Source: Haemophilus parainfluenzae
Lineage (GTDB): Bacteria; Pseudomonadota; Gammaproteobacteria; Enterobacterales; Pasteurellaceae
Length of the DNA: 64,000 bases
NCBI RefSeq assembly: GCF_003252755.1
Contig: NZ_QEPT01000005.1
Location: 62,001 to 126,000 of the forward strand
Direction of reading: 5' to 3'
Of the stretch, positions 11,077 to 19,564 are shown piece after piece (within the stretch, counting starts at the first letter, position 1; each line of letters begins with the position of its first letter). The position numbers were made by a program, and so were the translations under genes. The notes beneath the pieces are model-generated. The model had not been told where the DNA came from. It made no database searches and was given only the letters and a program-made list of their open reading frames with translations.

Positions 11077-11601
11077 ATGCGTAAGTTTTTTAAGTACTTT
11101 TTATTTTTAGTGGTCTTTGTTTTCCACGGCTTTATGTTCGCTGTGGTGGACTACGTTTTCCCACACTATGATGTGACGCGAGTAACGGGTGTAGAAGTGA
11201 AACGTGTGGATAAAGATGGCCCGATTACAAAATCGAATCCGGCTGATGGTCCAACGCGCGATGTGTATTTTATCAATACACAAAATGATGATGGCAAAAT
11301 CATGGTGTATCGTAATGAAGATACCCGTTGGGGTTTCCCGTTCTACTTTAAATTTGGTTCAGCGAACTTACAGGCTCAAGTTCAAGCCTTTGGTAATGAA
11401 AACAAATTAGTGCAAATCAAGTATTACGGTTGGCGGATGACGATGTTCGATGAATATCGCAATGCCGTTGCGGTGAAAGAAATCAGTGGCGATGTGACAC
11501 CAAGCCATCCGATTTTATCTTGGGTATTCTATGCATTCCTATTAGTTACCCTTTTCCTTTCTATACAATTTGTACGCGGCTGGTTCGACAGCGAAAATTA
11601 G
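11077..11601 (+). CDS. DUF1523-family membrane protein of unknown function
   Basis: 174 residues with one hydrophobic segment at each end (about 5-25 and 145-166), so a roughly 120-residue middle region probably faces the periplasm. The middle contains TRVTGVEVKRVD, DVYFINT, VYRNEDTRWGFPFYFKF and QVQAF, the pattern I associate with DUF1523. It lies 26 bases after ycfH and may be the last gene of that operon. A modest hairpin follows. No function is known to me. Confidence 0.75.
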   Translation: MRKFFKYFLFLVVFVFHGFMFAVVDYVFPHYDVTRVTGVEVKRVDKDGPITKSNPADGPTRDVYFINTQNDDGKIMVYRNEDTRWGFPFYFKFGSANLQAQVQAFGNENKLVQIKYYGWRMTMFDEYRNAVAVKEISGDVTPSHPILSWVFYAFLLVTLFLSIQFVRGWFDSEN

Positions 11602-11613
11602 CGTTTCTTAAAT

Positions 11614-11633
11614 AGGGCGTCATAGAACGCCCT
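11614..11633 (+). terminator. Weak hairpin after the DUF1523 gene
   Basis: AGGGCGT, a 6-base loop, then ACGCCCT: a perfect 7-bp stem 12 bases after the stop. No strong T-run follows, so termination may be partial. Confidence 0.5.
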
Positions 11634-11711
11634 CACAATTTAATAATAACATTTCAAACCTAAAAACTAGCGGTAAATTGACCGTACTTTAAAACCAATA
11701 AAGAGAACATT

Positions 11712-13022
11712 ATGAGTTTATCTGCAGCGATTTTTATTTTAATCGTATTAATTATTGTCAGTGCAATCTTGTCATCAGCTGAGATTTCTCTCGCGGGTGC
11801 AAGACGCATTAAACTACAAACGTTGGCCAATGAAGGCAATATCAAAGCGGAGAAAGTTTTAAAATTACAGGAACAGCCAGGGCGTTTCATCACTGTAGTA
11901 CAAATTGGACTTAATATGGTCGCCGTACTCGGTGGTGTGATTGGTGAAGCAACTATTAGTCTTCACTTACAGAGTTTTTTATATGAATACACCACGGCTG
12001 AATGGGTTGAGCCAGCCTCCTCTTGGATTGCCTTTTTCATGGTAACCATAACATTTGTTTTATTAGCCGATTTAATTCCGAAACGCCTCGCACTGATTAA
12101 TCCTGAAGGTGTTGCGCTGCGGACTATTGGCATTATGCAAGCCTTTATTTTCTTATTGAAACCCATTGTATGGTTTTTTGATGGTCTTTCTAATATCTTC
12201 TTCCATTTAATGGGGATATCCACTAAGCGCGAAGATAATATGACTCCAGAAGACATTGTGGCGATTGTGGAGGCTGGTGCCGAAGCGGGCGTACTAAAAA
12301 CACAAGAACATTATTTGATTGAAAACATCTTTGAAATGCAAGAGCGTACCGTGTCTTCAACCATGACGACTCGTGAAAACATCGTGTTTTTAGACCGCAC
12401 TTTTACTCGTCAGGAAGTGTTGAATACCTTATCGGCTGACTCTCATTCTAAATTAGTGATCTGTGATAATGGTTTGGACAAGATTTTAGGTTATGTGGAA
12501 TCCCATACTTTGTTGACGCTTTATCTTCAACAAGAAGTAGTAGATTTAACAGATAGCCGTTTATTACGCAAAGCGTTATTTATCCCAGATACGCTGTCGT
12601 TATACGAAGTATTGGAGTTGTTTAAATCTACGGGGGAAGATTTTGCGATTATCGTCAATGAATATGCGCTTGTAATGGGCTTAATTACCTTGAACGATGT
12701 GATGAGTATTGTGATGGGCGAATTGGTTTCTAACGAAGAAGAACAAATTGTCAGCCGTGATGAAAACTCTTGGTTGATTGATGGTGCAACACCGCTTGAA
12801 GATGTGATGCGAGTTTTGGATATTGAATCTTTCCCTGATTCAGAAAATTATGAGACTATTAGTGGCTTTATGATGTATATGTTACGCAAAATCCCGAAAA
12901 AAACCGATTTTGTCGTATACGATAAATATAAATTTGAAGTCATTGATACCGAAAACTTCAAAATTGATCAAATTTTAGTTTCGATTGTCAAAGACAGCGG
13001 AGTGAGCAAAGAATCAGCGTAG
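11712..13022 (+). CDS. CNNM/CBS-domain transporter-like protein (CorC/HlyC family, UPF0053)
   Basis: 436-residue inner-membrane protein. The N-terminal CNNM (DUF21) domain has about four hydrophobic segments (residues 1-150) with ISLAGARRIKLQ near residue 26. Two CBS domains (about 200-325) include MTTRENIVFLDR and FAIIVNEYALVMGLITLNDVM. A C-terminal CorC_HlyC domain (about 345-430) contains DENSWLIDGATPLEDV. Family members are linked to magnesium or cobalt efflux; older annotations call them hemolysins without good evidence. It appears monocistronic. Confidence 0.88.
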   Translation: MSLSAAIFILIVLIIVSAILSSAEISLAGARRIKLQTLANEGNIKAEKVLKLQEQPGRFITVVQIGLNMVAVLGGVIGEATISLHLQSFLYEYTTAEWVEPASSWIAFFMVTITFVLLADLIPKRLALINPEGVALRTIGIMQAFIFLLKPIVWFFDGLSNIFFHLMGISTKREDNMTPEDIVAIVEAGAEAGVLKTQEHYLIENIFEMQERTVSSTMTTRENIVFLDRTFTRQEVLNTLSADSHSKLVICDNGLDKILGYVESHTLLTLYLQQEVVDLTDSRLLRKALFIPDTLSLYEVLELFKSTGEDFAIIVNEYALVMGLITLNDVMSIVMGELVSNEEEQIVSRDENSWLIDGATPLEDVMRVLDIESFPDSENYETISGFMMYMLRKIPKKTDFVVYDKYKFEVIDTENFKIDQILVSIVKDSGVSKESA

Positions 13023-13103
13023 TACTAGGTGTTACCTTGCTTAACTCCCCATTCTAAGTATAATTAACGGCGTTTTTAACCGCCTATAAATAAGGAAAAT
13101 TTA

Positions 13104-13634
13104 ATGTTTAAAAAAATCTCGGTATTCTTTGTGGCAGTAATGCTTGCAGGTTGTTCTTCGATTTCAGATATGACCTCTTACATTCCGTTTATGGGTAAAG
13201 ACAAAAAGGTCATTGATTTAGATAAAGATAAAATCGACCAAAAATCTTACGCGGCAGCTTATGAAGCCACTGTGGCAACCTATAAAGATCGCGTAACAAA
13301 AAATTTCTTTGTGGATAATTTTGCAAGTGGTGCAAATGACTGGTATCTCGGTCGTATTGTTGTGCCAATCAAACAAATTCAAGATAAACTCTACACAGGT
13401 GGTCATGATTCTGATGTGTATGCTTACTACAGTGGTGTGTTGCATGCAGAAGCATTACAAACCAACTTCAGCCGCTTAAGCGCGAATTGTTGGCAAAAAG
13501 TGGATTCACCAAGTGTGACACAAGGGATCTACGATGCAATGCGTGATTTGCAAAAAGGCAAAGAGCGCGGTGAAAATGACGCTTACATTTCCCAAGGTAG
13601 CGAAATGCTACTCAAAGCCTGTACCGGCCAATAA
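13104..13634 (+). CDS. Small lipoprotein, unknown function
   Basis: 176 residues. A lipoprotein signal peptide ends in the lipobox LAGC with lipidated Cys17, followed by SSISD; serine at +2 favours the outer membrane. The rest is predicted soluble and mainly helical, rich in Lys/Asp near residues 32-48, with two further cysteines (NCWQ and the near-terminal ACTGQ) that could form a disulfide. I do not recognise a characterised homologue. It has its own ribosome site (AAGGAAAA) and a terminator, so it is probably transcribed alone. Confidence 0.8.
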   Translation: MFKKISVFFVAVMLAGCSSISDMTSYIPFMGKDKKVIDLDKDKIDQKSYAAAYEATVATYKDRVTKNFFVDNFASGANDWYLGRIVVPIKQIQDKLYTGGHDSDVYAYYSGVLHAEALQTNFSRLSANCWQKVDSPSVTQGIYDAMRDLQKGKERGENDAYISQGSEMLLKACTGQ

Positions 13635-13642
13635 TCAATTTG

Positions 13643-13684
13643 AGCTGTTGATGAGCGATCCCATCAGCAGCTTTTCTTTTTTAA
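13643..13684 (+). terminator. Terminator between the lipoprotein gene and fruB
   Basis: AGCTGTTGATG and CATCAGCAGCT form an 11-bp stem (one G-T wobble) around an 8-base loop, followed by TTTCTTTTTT. A clear rho-independent terminator. Confidence 0.88.
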
Positions 13685-13708
13685 AATCATCAATGTGAAG
13701 GAGCAAGA

Positions 13709-15229
13709 ATGTTAGAACTTTCGGAAAGCAACATTCATTTAAATGCTACGGCAACAAATAAGCTGCAAGCTATTGAAATGGCTGCAAGTGCGTTAGAGCA
13801 AGCTGGCAATGTTGAACAAGGCTATTTGCAGGGCATGCTTGGACGTGAACAACAAACCTCCACTTTTTTAGGCAATGGGATTGCGATTCCACACGGTACA
13901 TTAGAAACCCGTTCGATGGTGAAAAAAACCGGTGTGCAAGTTTTCCAATTTCCACAAGGTATTGAGTGGGGAGAAGGCAATATTGCTTATGTTGTGATTG
14001 GTATTGCTGCCCGTTCCGATGAGCATCTTGCTTTGCTTCGTCAATTAACGCATGTTTTAGGTGATGAAGACACTGCGGCACAGTTAGCGACATTAACAAA
14101 TGTTGAAAAATTCCGTGCGATTTTGTTAGGTGAAAGCGATGCTTTTAGCATTGCTGAAGAAACATTAAGTTTAGATATTGAAACGCAAAGTTTGCTCATC
14201 CTTACCGCCATCAATGCAGGTAAATTACAACAGCAAAGTGCGGTTGAAAATAGCTTTGTTTCTGAAGTGGTATCCAATTCTGCTCTGCCGCTTGGTAAAG
14301 GGTTATGGGTAACCGATGCCGTATCAGGTAATGTGAAAAATGCCTTAGCATTCAGTCGTGCGAAAACCATTTTTAATCATAATGGCAAAGCGGTGAAAGG
14401 CGTGTTGACGATTTCGGCGGTTAACGATCAAATCAATGAGACATTAGCGCGTTTATTGGATGATGAAGTCCAAAATATTTTATTAAGTGGTAATACGCAG
14501 CAAATTTTGACCGCACTTAATGGCGGTAAAGTGCCTGTTGCAGCAGCTGCTCAATCTGAAGGTCAAATTGATACAGGTGCAGTGATTGGGACCTTTACTG
14601 TTCGCAATGAACATGGCTTGCACGCTCGCCCAAGTGCGGTGCTTGTTAATGAGATGAAAAAATTCGCCTCCAAGATTACCGTACAAAATCTTACTCGAGA
14701 AACCGCACCAGTTAGTGCAAAAAGCTTGATGAAAATTGTGGCATTAGGTGTCACTCAAGGTCATCGCTTACGTTTTGTGGCAGAAGGGGATGATGCGAAA
14801 CAAGCCATTGAAGCCTTAGGTAAGATTATTGCGAGTGGGCTTGGTGAAGCTGTCTCTGCTGTGCCACCGGCTGAACCGGATACCATTGAAGTGAGCAGTG
14901 AGCACGCACCACAAATTCACGAAGACAAAACAGGTTTACCAGCAGATGCCATTGAAGCCGTATTTATGATTCGTAATGAACACGGTTTACATGCTCGTCC
15001 AAGTGCGGTACTGGTTAATGAAGTGAAAAAATACAATGCGTCTGTTGCGGTACAAAACTTAGATCGTGATAGCCAATTAGTCAGCGCAAAAAGTCTGATG
15101 AAAATTGTGGCGCTCGGTGTCGTGAAAGGTCATCGCTTACGTTTTGTAGCGAGCGGCGAAGAAGCTCAACAAGCGATTGACGGTATTGGTGCAGTCATTG
15201 AAAGCGGTTTAGGTGAAGGTAAGGAGTAA
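13709..15229 (+). CDS. fruB: Fructose PTS diphosphoryl transfer protein: IIA plus two HPr domains
   Basis: Cytosolic phosphocarrier for fructose uptake. Domain order: IIA(Fru) at about residues 1-145 with phospho-His62 in IPHGTLETR, a middle domain (about 155-275), a first HPr domain with His305 and a second with His428. Both HPr domains carry EHGLHARPSAVLVNE and SAKSLMKIVALG. E. coli FruB (376 residues) has a single HPr; this 506-residue form has two in tandem. I recall a duplicated arrangement in H. influenzae as well. First gene of fruBKA, ending three bases before fruK. Confidence 0.95.
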   Translation: MLELSESNIHLNATATNKLQAIEMAASALEQAGNVEQGYLQGMLGREQQTSTFLGNGIAIPHGTLETRSMVKKTGVQVFQFPQGIEWGEGNIAYVVIGIAARSDEHLALLRQLTHVLGDEDTAAQLATLTNVEKFRAILLGESDAFSIAEETLSLDIETQSLLILTAINAGKLQQQSAVENSFVSEVVSNSALPLGKGLWVTDAVSGNVKNALAFSRAKTIFNHNGKAVKGVLTISAVNDQINETLARLLDDEVQNILLSGNTQQILTALNGGKVPVAAAAQSEGQIDTGAVIGTFTVRNEHGLHARPSAVLVNEMKKFASKITVQNLTRETAPVSAKSLMKIVALGVTQGHRLRFVAEGDDAKQAIEALGKIIASGLGEAVSAVPPAEPDTIEVSSEHAPQIHEDKTGLPADAIEAVFMIRNEHGLHARPSAVLVNEVKKYNASVAVQNLDRDSQLVSAKSLMKIVALGVVKGHRLRFVASGEEAQQAIDGIGAVIESGLGEGKE

Positions 15230-15232
15230 GTG

Positions 15233-16174
15233 ATGGCAAAAGTAGCAACAATTACCTTAAATGCCGCTTACGACTTAGTCGGGCGTTTGCCGCGTATTGA
15301 AATCGGCGAAGTGAATACTGTTGAAACCCTTGGTCTTTTCCCTGCCGGAAAAGGCATTAATGTCGCTAAAGTATTAAAAGATTTGGGCGTAGAGGTGGCG
15401 GTTGGTGGCTTCTTAGGGGAAGACAACGTGGGTGATTTCGAAACCCTATTTAAAAAACAAGGCTTAGAAGACAAATTCCATCGTGTTGCAGGCAAAACCC
15501 GTATTAATGTAAAAATTACGGAAACCGAAGCCGATGTGACGGACCTAAATTTCTTAGGTTATCAAATCACCCCAGAAGCTTGGCAGCAATTTACAGCAGA
15601 TTCATTAGCGTATTGCCAAAACTTTGACATCGTTGCGGTATGTGGCAGTTTACCGAGAGGTGTGAGTCCTGAATTGTTCGCGGATTGGCTTAAGCAGTTG
15701 CATCAAGCTGGTGTGAAAGTCGTATTAGATAGCAGTAATGCGGCACTCACAGCAGGTTTGAAAGCCCATCCTTGGTTGGTAAAACCAAATCATCGCGAAT
15801 TGGAAGCGTGGATTGGTCATCCGTTAAATTCTCTTGATGAAATTATTGCGGCGGCTAAAAAACTTAAAGCAGAAGGCATTGCTAACGTTATTATTTCGAT
15901 GGGCGCGAATGGTTCTTTATGGCTGAGTGATCAAGCTGTTATTCAAGCTCAACCACCTAAATGTGAAAACGTGGTGAGCACCGTAGGGGCTGGTGATTCT
16001 ATGGTGGCAGGCTTAATTTACGGTATCGAAAAAGGCTTATCTCAAGCGGAAACCTTAGCATTTGCGAGTGCTGTTTCTGCCTTTGCCGTTTCGCAAAGTA
16101 ACGTGGGGGTGAGCGATATCGCCTTGCTTGAGCCAATTCTGGCGAATGTCAAAATTTCTGTGATTGAAGGATAA
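15233..16174 (+). CDS. fruK: 1-phosphofructokinase
   Basis: Phosphorylates fructose-1-phosphate from the PTS to fructose-1,6-bisphosphate. PfkB-family kinase of 313 residues. Landmarks: GKGINVAKVLKDLG near residue 37, the anion-hole/catalytic motif VGAGDSMVAG near 250, and KPNHRELE near 183. The ATG at 15233 is preferred over the GTG at 15230 because the AAGGAG ribosome site (15221-15226) then has a 6-base spacer. It lies between fruB and fruA in one operon. Confidence 0.95.
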   Translation: MAKVATITLNAAYDLVGRLPRIEIGEVNTVETLGLFPAGKGINVAKVLKDLGVEVAVGGFLGEDNVGDFETLFKKQGLEDKFHRVAGKTRINVKITETEADVTDLNFLGYQITPEAWQQFTADSLAYCQNFDIVAVCGSLPRGVSPELFADWLKQLHQAGVKVVLDSSNAALTAGLKAHPWLVKPNHRELEAWIGHPLNSLDEIIAAAKKLKAEGIANVIISMGANGSLWLSDQAVIQAQPPKCENVVSTVGAGDSMVAGLIYGIEKGLSQAETLAFASAVSAFAVSQSNVGVSDIALLEPILANVKISVIEG

Positions 16175-16178
16175 TGTA

Positions 16179-17855
16179 ATGAATTTGTTTTTAACTCAAT
16201 CTCCGCAAATTGGTGCGGCAAAAGCCTATTTACTTCGCCAAGCATTGGGCATGGCAGCGAAAAAAGCCAATCATACTGTGGTTGAACAAGCGACAGATGC
16301 GGATTTAGTGATTGTTTTCGGATCTAGTTTGCCAAACTCTGCTGAACTTGTGGGCAAAAAAGTCTTTTTAGTCAATGAAGATGCGGCGATTGCTTCACCT
16401 GAAGTCACGCTGACGAATGCACTCAATCAAGCAGTGGACTATGTTCAACCCGCTCAAAGTGCGGTTGGATTTGGCGGTGTTTCTGGCGTCAAAAATATTG
16501 TCGCGGTGACAGCTTGCCCGACGGGGGTTGCGCATACCTTTATGTCTGCTGAAGCTATTGAAACCTATGCAAAAAAACAAGGTTGGCAGGTAAAAGTCGA
16601 AACGCGAGGTCAAGTGGGCGCAGGTAATGAAATTACTCCTGAAGAAGTTGCTGCTGCAGATTTAGTCTTTGTTGCAGCCGATATTGATGTGCCGTTAGAT
16701 AAGTTCCAAGGAAAACCGATGTATCGTACTTCGACAGGTTTAGCGTTAAAGAAAACCGCACAGGAATTCGATAAGGCATTTAAAGAAGCGAAAATTTATG
16801 AAGGCGGCGCAGCAAAATCTTCTTCGAAATCAGAAGAAAGCGGTGAGAAAAAAGGTGTCTATAAACATTTGATGACCGGCGTGTCGCACATGTTGCCGTT
16901 GGTGGTTGCCGGTGGTTTGTTAATCGCAATTTCCTTTATGTTTGGTATCGAAGCCTTCAAAGATGAAACAATTTTCCATGGTATTCCAAAAGCCTTAATG
17001 GATATCGGTGGCGGTGCAGCATTCCATCTGATGATTGCAGTATTTGCCGGCTATTTGGCCTTTTCTATCGCAGACCGTCCAGGGCTTGCGGTAGGTCTTA
17101 TTGGCGGTATGTTAGCCACCACGGCGGGAGCAGGGATTTTAGGTGGTATTATTGCTGGTTTCTTAGCGGGTTATGTGGTGAAAGGATTAAATGCAACCAT
17201 TAAATTGCCGGCAAGTTTAACTTCCTTAAAACCGATTTTAATTCTCCCGCTCTTTGGTACCTTGATTGTCGGCCTTGCCATGATTTATGTGATCAACCCA
17301 CCGGTTTCACAAATTATGACTACCTTAAGCGATTGGTTAAAATCCATGGGTGAAGTCAATGCGATGGTCTTAGGTGCGATTATCGGTGCGATGATGTGTA
17401 TTGATATGGGTGGTCCAGTAAACAAAGCGGCTTATACGTTCTCTGTGGGAATGTTAGCCTCTCAAGTTCACACTCCAATGGCTGCCGCTATGGCAGCCGG
17501 TATGGTGCCGCCAATTGGAATGGCGATTGCAACTTGGATTGCTCGCAGTAAATTTACCCGTAATCAACGTGATGCAGGTAAAGCTTCTTTTGTCTTAGGT
17601 TTATGCTTTATCTCTGAAGGGGCATTGCCGTTTGTGGCTGCCGATCCATTACGTGTGATTATTAGCTCGGTTATTGGTGGTGCAACTGCGGGTGCGATTT
17701 CAATGGCATTAAATATTTCTCTGCAAGCACCACATGGTGGTTTATTTGTCATTCCGTTTGTCTCTGAACCATTACTCTACCTAGGTGCAATTGCAACGGG
17801 GGCATTATTAACTGGCGTGGTTTATGCCGTGATTAAGCCGAAGGCGACAGAATAA
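16179..17855 (+). CDS. fruA: Fructose PTS enzyme IIBC
   Basis: Membrane permease that imports fructose and phosphorylates it at C1. The start is the ATG at 16179, giving MNLFLTQSP; an upstream in-frame TTG lies inside fruK. Of 558 residues, about 1-100 are a degenerate IIB-like (IIB-prime) domain and about 103-205 the active IIB with phospho-Cys113 in TACPTGVAHTFMSAEA. A charged linker (SSSKSEESGEKK) leads to a IIC domain of several membrane segments to about 555, with GGPVNKAAY. Last gene of fruBKA. Confidence 0.96.
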   Translation: MNLFLTQSPQIGAAKAYLLRQALGMAAKKANHTVVEQATDADLVIVFGSSLPNSAELVGKKVFLVNEDAAIASPEVTLTNALNQAVDYVQPAQSAVGFGGVSGVKNIVAVTACPTGVAHTFMSAEAIETYAKKQGWQVKVETRGQVGAGNEITPEEVAAADLVFVAADIDVPLDKFQGKPMYRTSTGLALKKTAQEFDKAFKEAKIYEGGAAKSSSKSEESGEKKGVYKHLMTGVSHMLPLVVAGGLLIAISFMFGIEAFKDETIFHGIPKALMDIGGGAAFHLMIAVFAGYLAFSIADRPGLAVGLIGGMLATTAGAGILGGIIAGFLAGYVVKGLNATIKLPASLTSLKPILILPLFGTLIVGLAMIYVINPPVSQIMTTLSDWLKSMGEVNAMVLGAIIGAMMCIDMGGPVNKAAYTFSVGMLASQVHTPMAAAMAAGMVPPIGMAIATWIARSKFTRNQRDAGKASFVLGLCFISEGALPFVAADPLRVIISSVIGGATAGAISMALNISLQAPHGGLFVIPFVSEPLLYLGAIATGALLTGVVYAVIKPKATE

Positions 17856-17870
17856 TCGATTCTTTGATTA

Positions 17871-17902
17871 AAAAAGTGCGGTAATTTTTAACCGCACTTT
17901 TC
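17871..17902 (+). terminator. Uptake-signal hairpin terminator after fruA
   Basis: AAAGTGCGGT and ACCGCACTTT inverted around a short A/T loop, followed by TTCATTT. Two opposed uptake-signal cores form the stem. It lies 15 bases after fruA and ends the fru operon. Confidence 0.85.
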
Positions 17903-17940
17903 ATTTATCAGGTATAATTACAATGGTTTAGGGAGAAATT

Positions 17941-18198
17941 ATGGATAAATACAATAAACTCCGCATTGAATGGGATTGTCGTCGAGGTATGCTTGAGTTG
18001 GATAAAATCATCATGCCTTTTTATAAAGCGCATTTTGACCAACTGACTGACGACAAAAAAGATATTTTTATTCGTTTACTCGCGGCCACGGATTTACAGC
18101 TTTTTTCGTGGTTTTTTAATGGCAGTCAATCAGACGATGCCGAAGTGCAAGCGATGGTTGAATATATCCAAGATATGCAGAAAACGAATGTCCGTTAA
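17941..18198 (+). CDS. sdhE: FAD assembly factor SdhE (YgfY/CptB)
   Basis: Small cytosolic protein that promotes covalent flavin attachment to SdhA and FrdA. It has 85 residues, all helical, with the diagnostic RGxxE motif as RRGMLELD at about residues 14-21. It also matches the family at WDCRRG and LFSWFFNG. Older databases call it antitoxin CptB, but no CptA toxin gene is adjacent here. It sits immediately upstream of the rpoE promoter. Confidence 0.92.
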   Translation: MDKYNKLRIEWDCRRGMLELDKIIMPFYKAHFDQLTDDKKDIFIRLLAATDLQLFSWFFNGSQSDDAEVQAMVEYIQDMQKTNVR

Positions 18199-18223
18199 TT
18201 TTTTTGAAATTTTTTATACATAA

Positions 18224-18251
18224 GGAACTTTTCAATTTTAACTCTGTCTGA
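18224..18251 (+). promoter_or_regulatory. Sigma-E promoter of rpoE
   Basis: GGAACTT at 18224-18230 and TCTGA at 18247-18251, separated by exactly 16 bases. Both elements match the canonical sigma-E consensus. It lies about 65 bases upstream of the rpoE start, as expected for autoregulation of the stress sigma factor. Confidence 0.9.
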
Positions 18252-18315
18252 TAAAGCAACAATAGCTTGCTGTCTTGAATATATGAAGGCGTGTTAGACG
18301 TAGCATAGGAGATAT

Positions 18316-18891
18316 ATGGCTGAACAGCTAACAGATCAGGCTTTGGTAGAAAGAGTGCAGCAAGGCGATAAAAAAGCCTTTAATTTATTGGTTTCTCGTT
18401 ATCAAAATAAAGTAGCCGGACTTTTAACCCGCTACATTTCTCATAACGACATTCCAGATGTTGTACAAGAATCCTTTATTAAGGCCTATCGTTCCATTGA
18501 ATCCTTTCGGGGCGATAGTGCATTCTACACTTGGCTATATCGAATTGCCGTTAATACGGCAAAGAATTACTTAACGGCACAGGGGCGCCGTCCACCGAGC
18601 GAAGATATTTTGGCTGAAGATGCCGAAAGCTACGATGTGGGAACCCATCTACGTGATGTAGATACCCCTGAAAATGAAATGTTATCTAGCGAATTAGAAA
18701 AAGTGGTATTTGATACCATTCACAGTTTGCCAGAAGATTTAAGAACCGCGATTACCCTGCGTGAGCTTGAAGGGTTAAGCTACGAAGAAATCGCAGAAAT
18801 AATGGATTGCCCAGTAGGCACTGTACGTTCTCGCATTTTCCGTGCTCGGGAAGTGATTGAGAACAAAATACAACCGCTTATGCAACGTTAA
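18316..18891 (+). CDS. rpoE: RNA polymerase sigma-E factor
   Basis: ECF sigma factor for envelope stress, 191 residues as in E. coli. Region 2 runs over about residues 12-80 (DIPDVVQESFIKAYRSI, FYTWLYRIAVNTAKNYL) and region 4 over about 130-185 (LPEDLRTAITLRELEG, SYEEIAEIMDCPVGTVRSRIFRARE). It is transcribed from a sigma-E promoter of its own and followed 21 bases later by its anti-sigma factor gene rseA. Confidence 0.98.
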   Translation: MAEQLTDQALVERVQQGDKKAFNLLVSRYQNKVAGLLTRYISHNDIPDVVQESFIKAYRSIESFRGDSAFYTWLYRIAVNTAKNYLTAQGRRPPSEDILAEDAESYDVGTHLRDVDTPENEMLSSELEKVVFDTIHSLPEDLRTAITLRELEGLSYEEIAEIMDCPVGTVRSRIFRAREVIENKIQPLMQR

Positions 18892-18912
18892 AATAAAGTC
18901 GGAGTTTATAAA

Positions 18913-19494
18913 ATGCAAAAAGAGTTACTTTCAGCCTATATGGATGGAGAAGAAGTCAGTGCCGAGTTGACGGAACAACTTTGTCAGGATAAAGATTCAC
19001 AAGAATCTTGGGCGGCGTATCACACAGTAAGAGCAGTTATGCGTAAAGAGTCACCAGTATTATTAGGTGCTGATTTTACTGCGAAAATGGCTGATTTAAT
19101 TGAATTAGAAGAAGTAAAACACGTTGAGATTACTGTTTCTCAACCAACACCAGAAGAAGCAGACAGCTTACCATTTGTGCAAAAATTAAAAGCATTCTTT
19201 GCACCAATGACACAAATTGCGGTGGCTGCAGGTGTGTGTTTAGTGGCAGTAGTAGGTGTCCAATCATTTAATGCGAAAAGCACGTCGGTTACACCAGAAA
19301 ACCCTGTTTTACAAACCTTACCATTTAACAGTTCAGTTCAAGAAGTAAGTTACAACGCTCCGACCAAAGATGTAGCCACTTCGGAACAGGTTGAACAAAA
19401 AAATCGCCGTATTGGTACGATGTTACAAAACTATGAATTACAGCGTCGTATGCATGCAGACAGCTTAAATGTGGGTAGCAACCAAGCGAAATAA
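18913..19494 (+). CDS. rseA: Anti-sigma-E factor RseA (MclA)
   Basis: Inner-membrane anti-sigma factor that holds RpoE until cleaved by the stress proteases. It has 193 residues (E. coli 216). The cytosolic sigma-binding domain (1-90) starts MQKELLSAYMDGEEVS with SWAAYHTVRAVMRKE. One membrane segment lies at about 97-117 (IAVAAGVCLVAVVGVQSF), followed by a periplasmic tail of about 75 residues ending in LQRRMHADSL. Directly downstream of rpoE and followed by a strong hairpin. Confidence 0.94.
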   Translation: MQKELLSAYMDGEEVSAELTEQLCQDKDSQESWAAYHTVRAVMRKESPVLLGADFTAKMADLIELEEVKHVEITVSQPTPEEADSLPFVQKLKAFFAPMTQIAVAAGVCLVAVVGVQSFNAKSTSVTPENPVLQTLPFNSSVQEVSYNAPTKDVATSEQVEQKNRRIGTMLQNYELQRRMHADSLNVGSNQAK

Positions 19495-19512
19495 TTACAG
19501 CAATTAATCGAT

Positions 19513-19544
19513 AATTCACCACCTTAGGCGTGGTGAATTTTTTT
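19513..19544 (+). terminator. Terminator between rseA and rseB
   Basis: AATTCACCAC and GTGGTGAATT form a perfect 10-bp stem around a 7-base loop, followed by seven T. It stands inside what is usually one operon and should lower rseB expression relative to rpoE-rseA. Confidence 0.88.
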
Positions 19545-19564
19545 ATGGATCAATTGATTTATTT

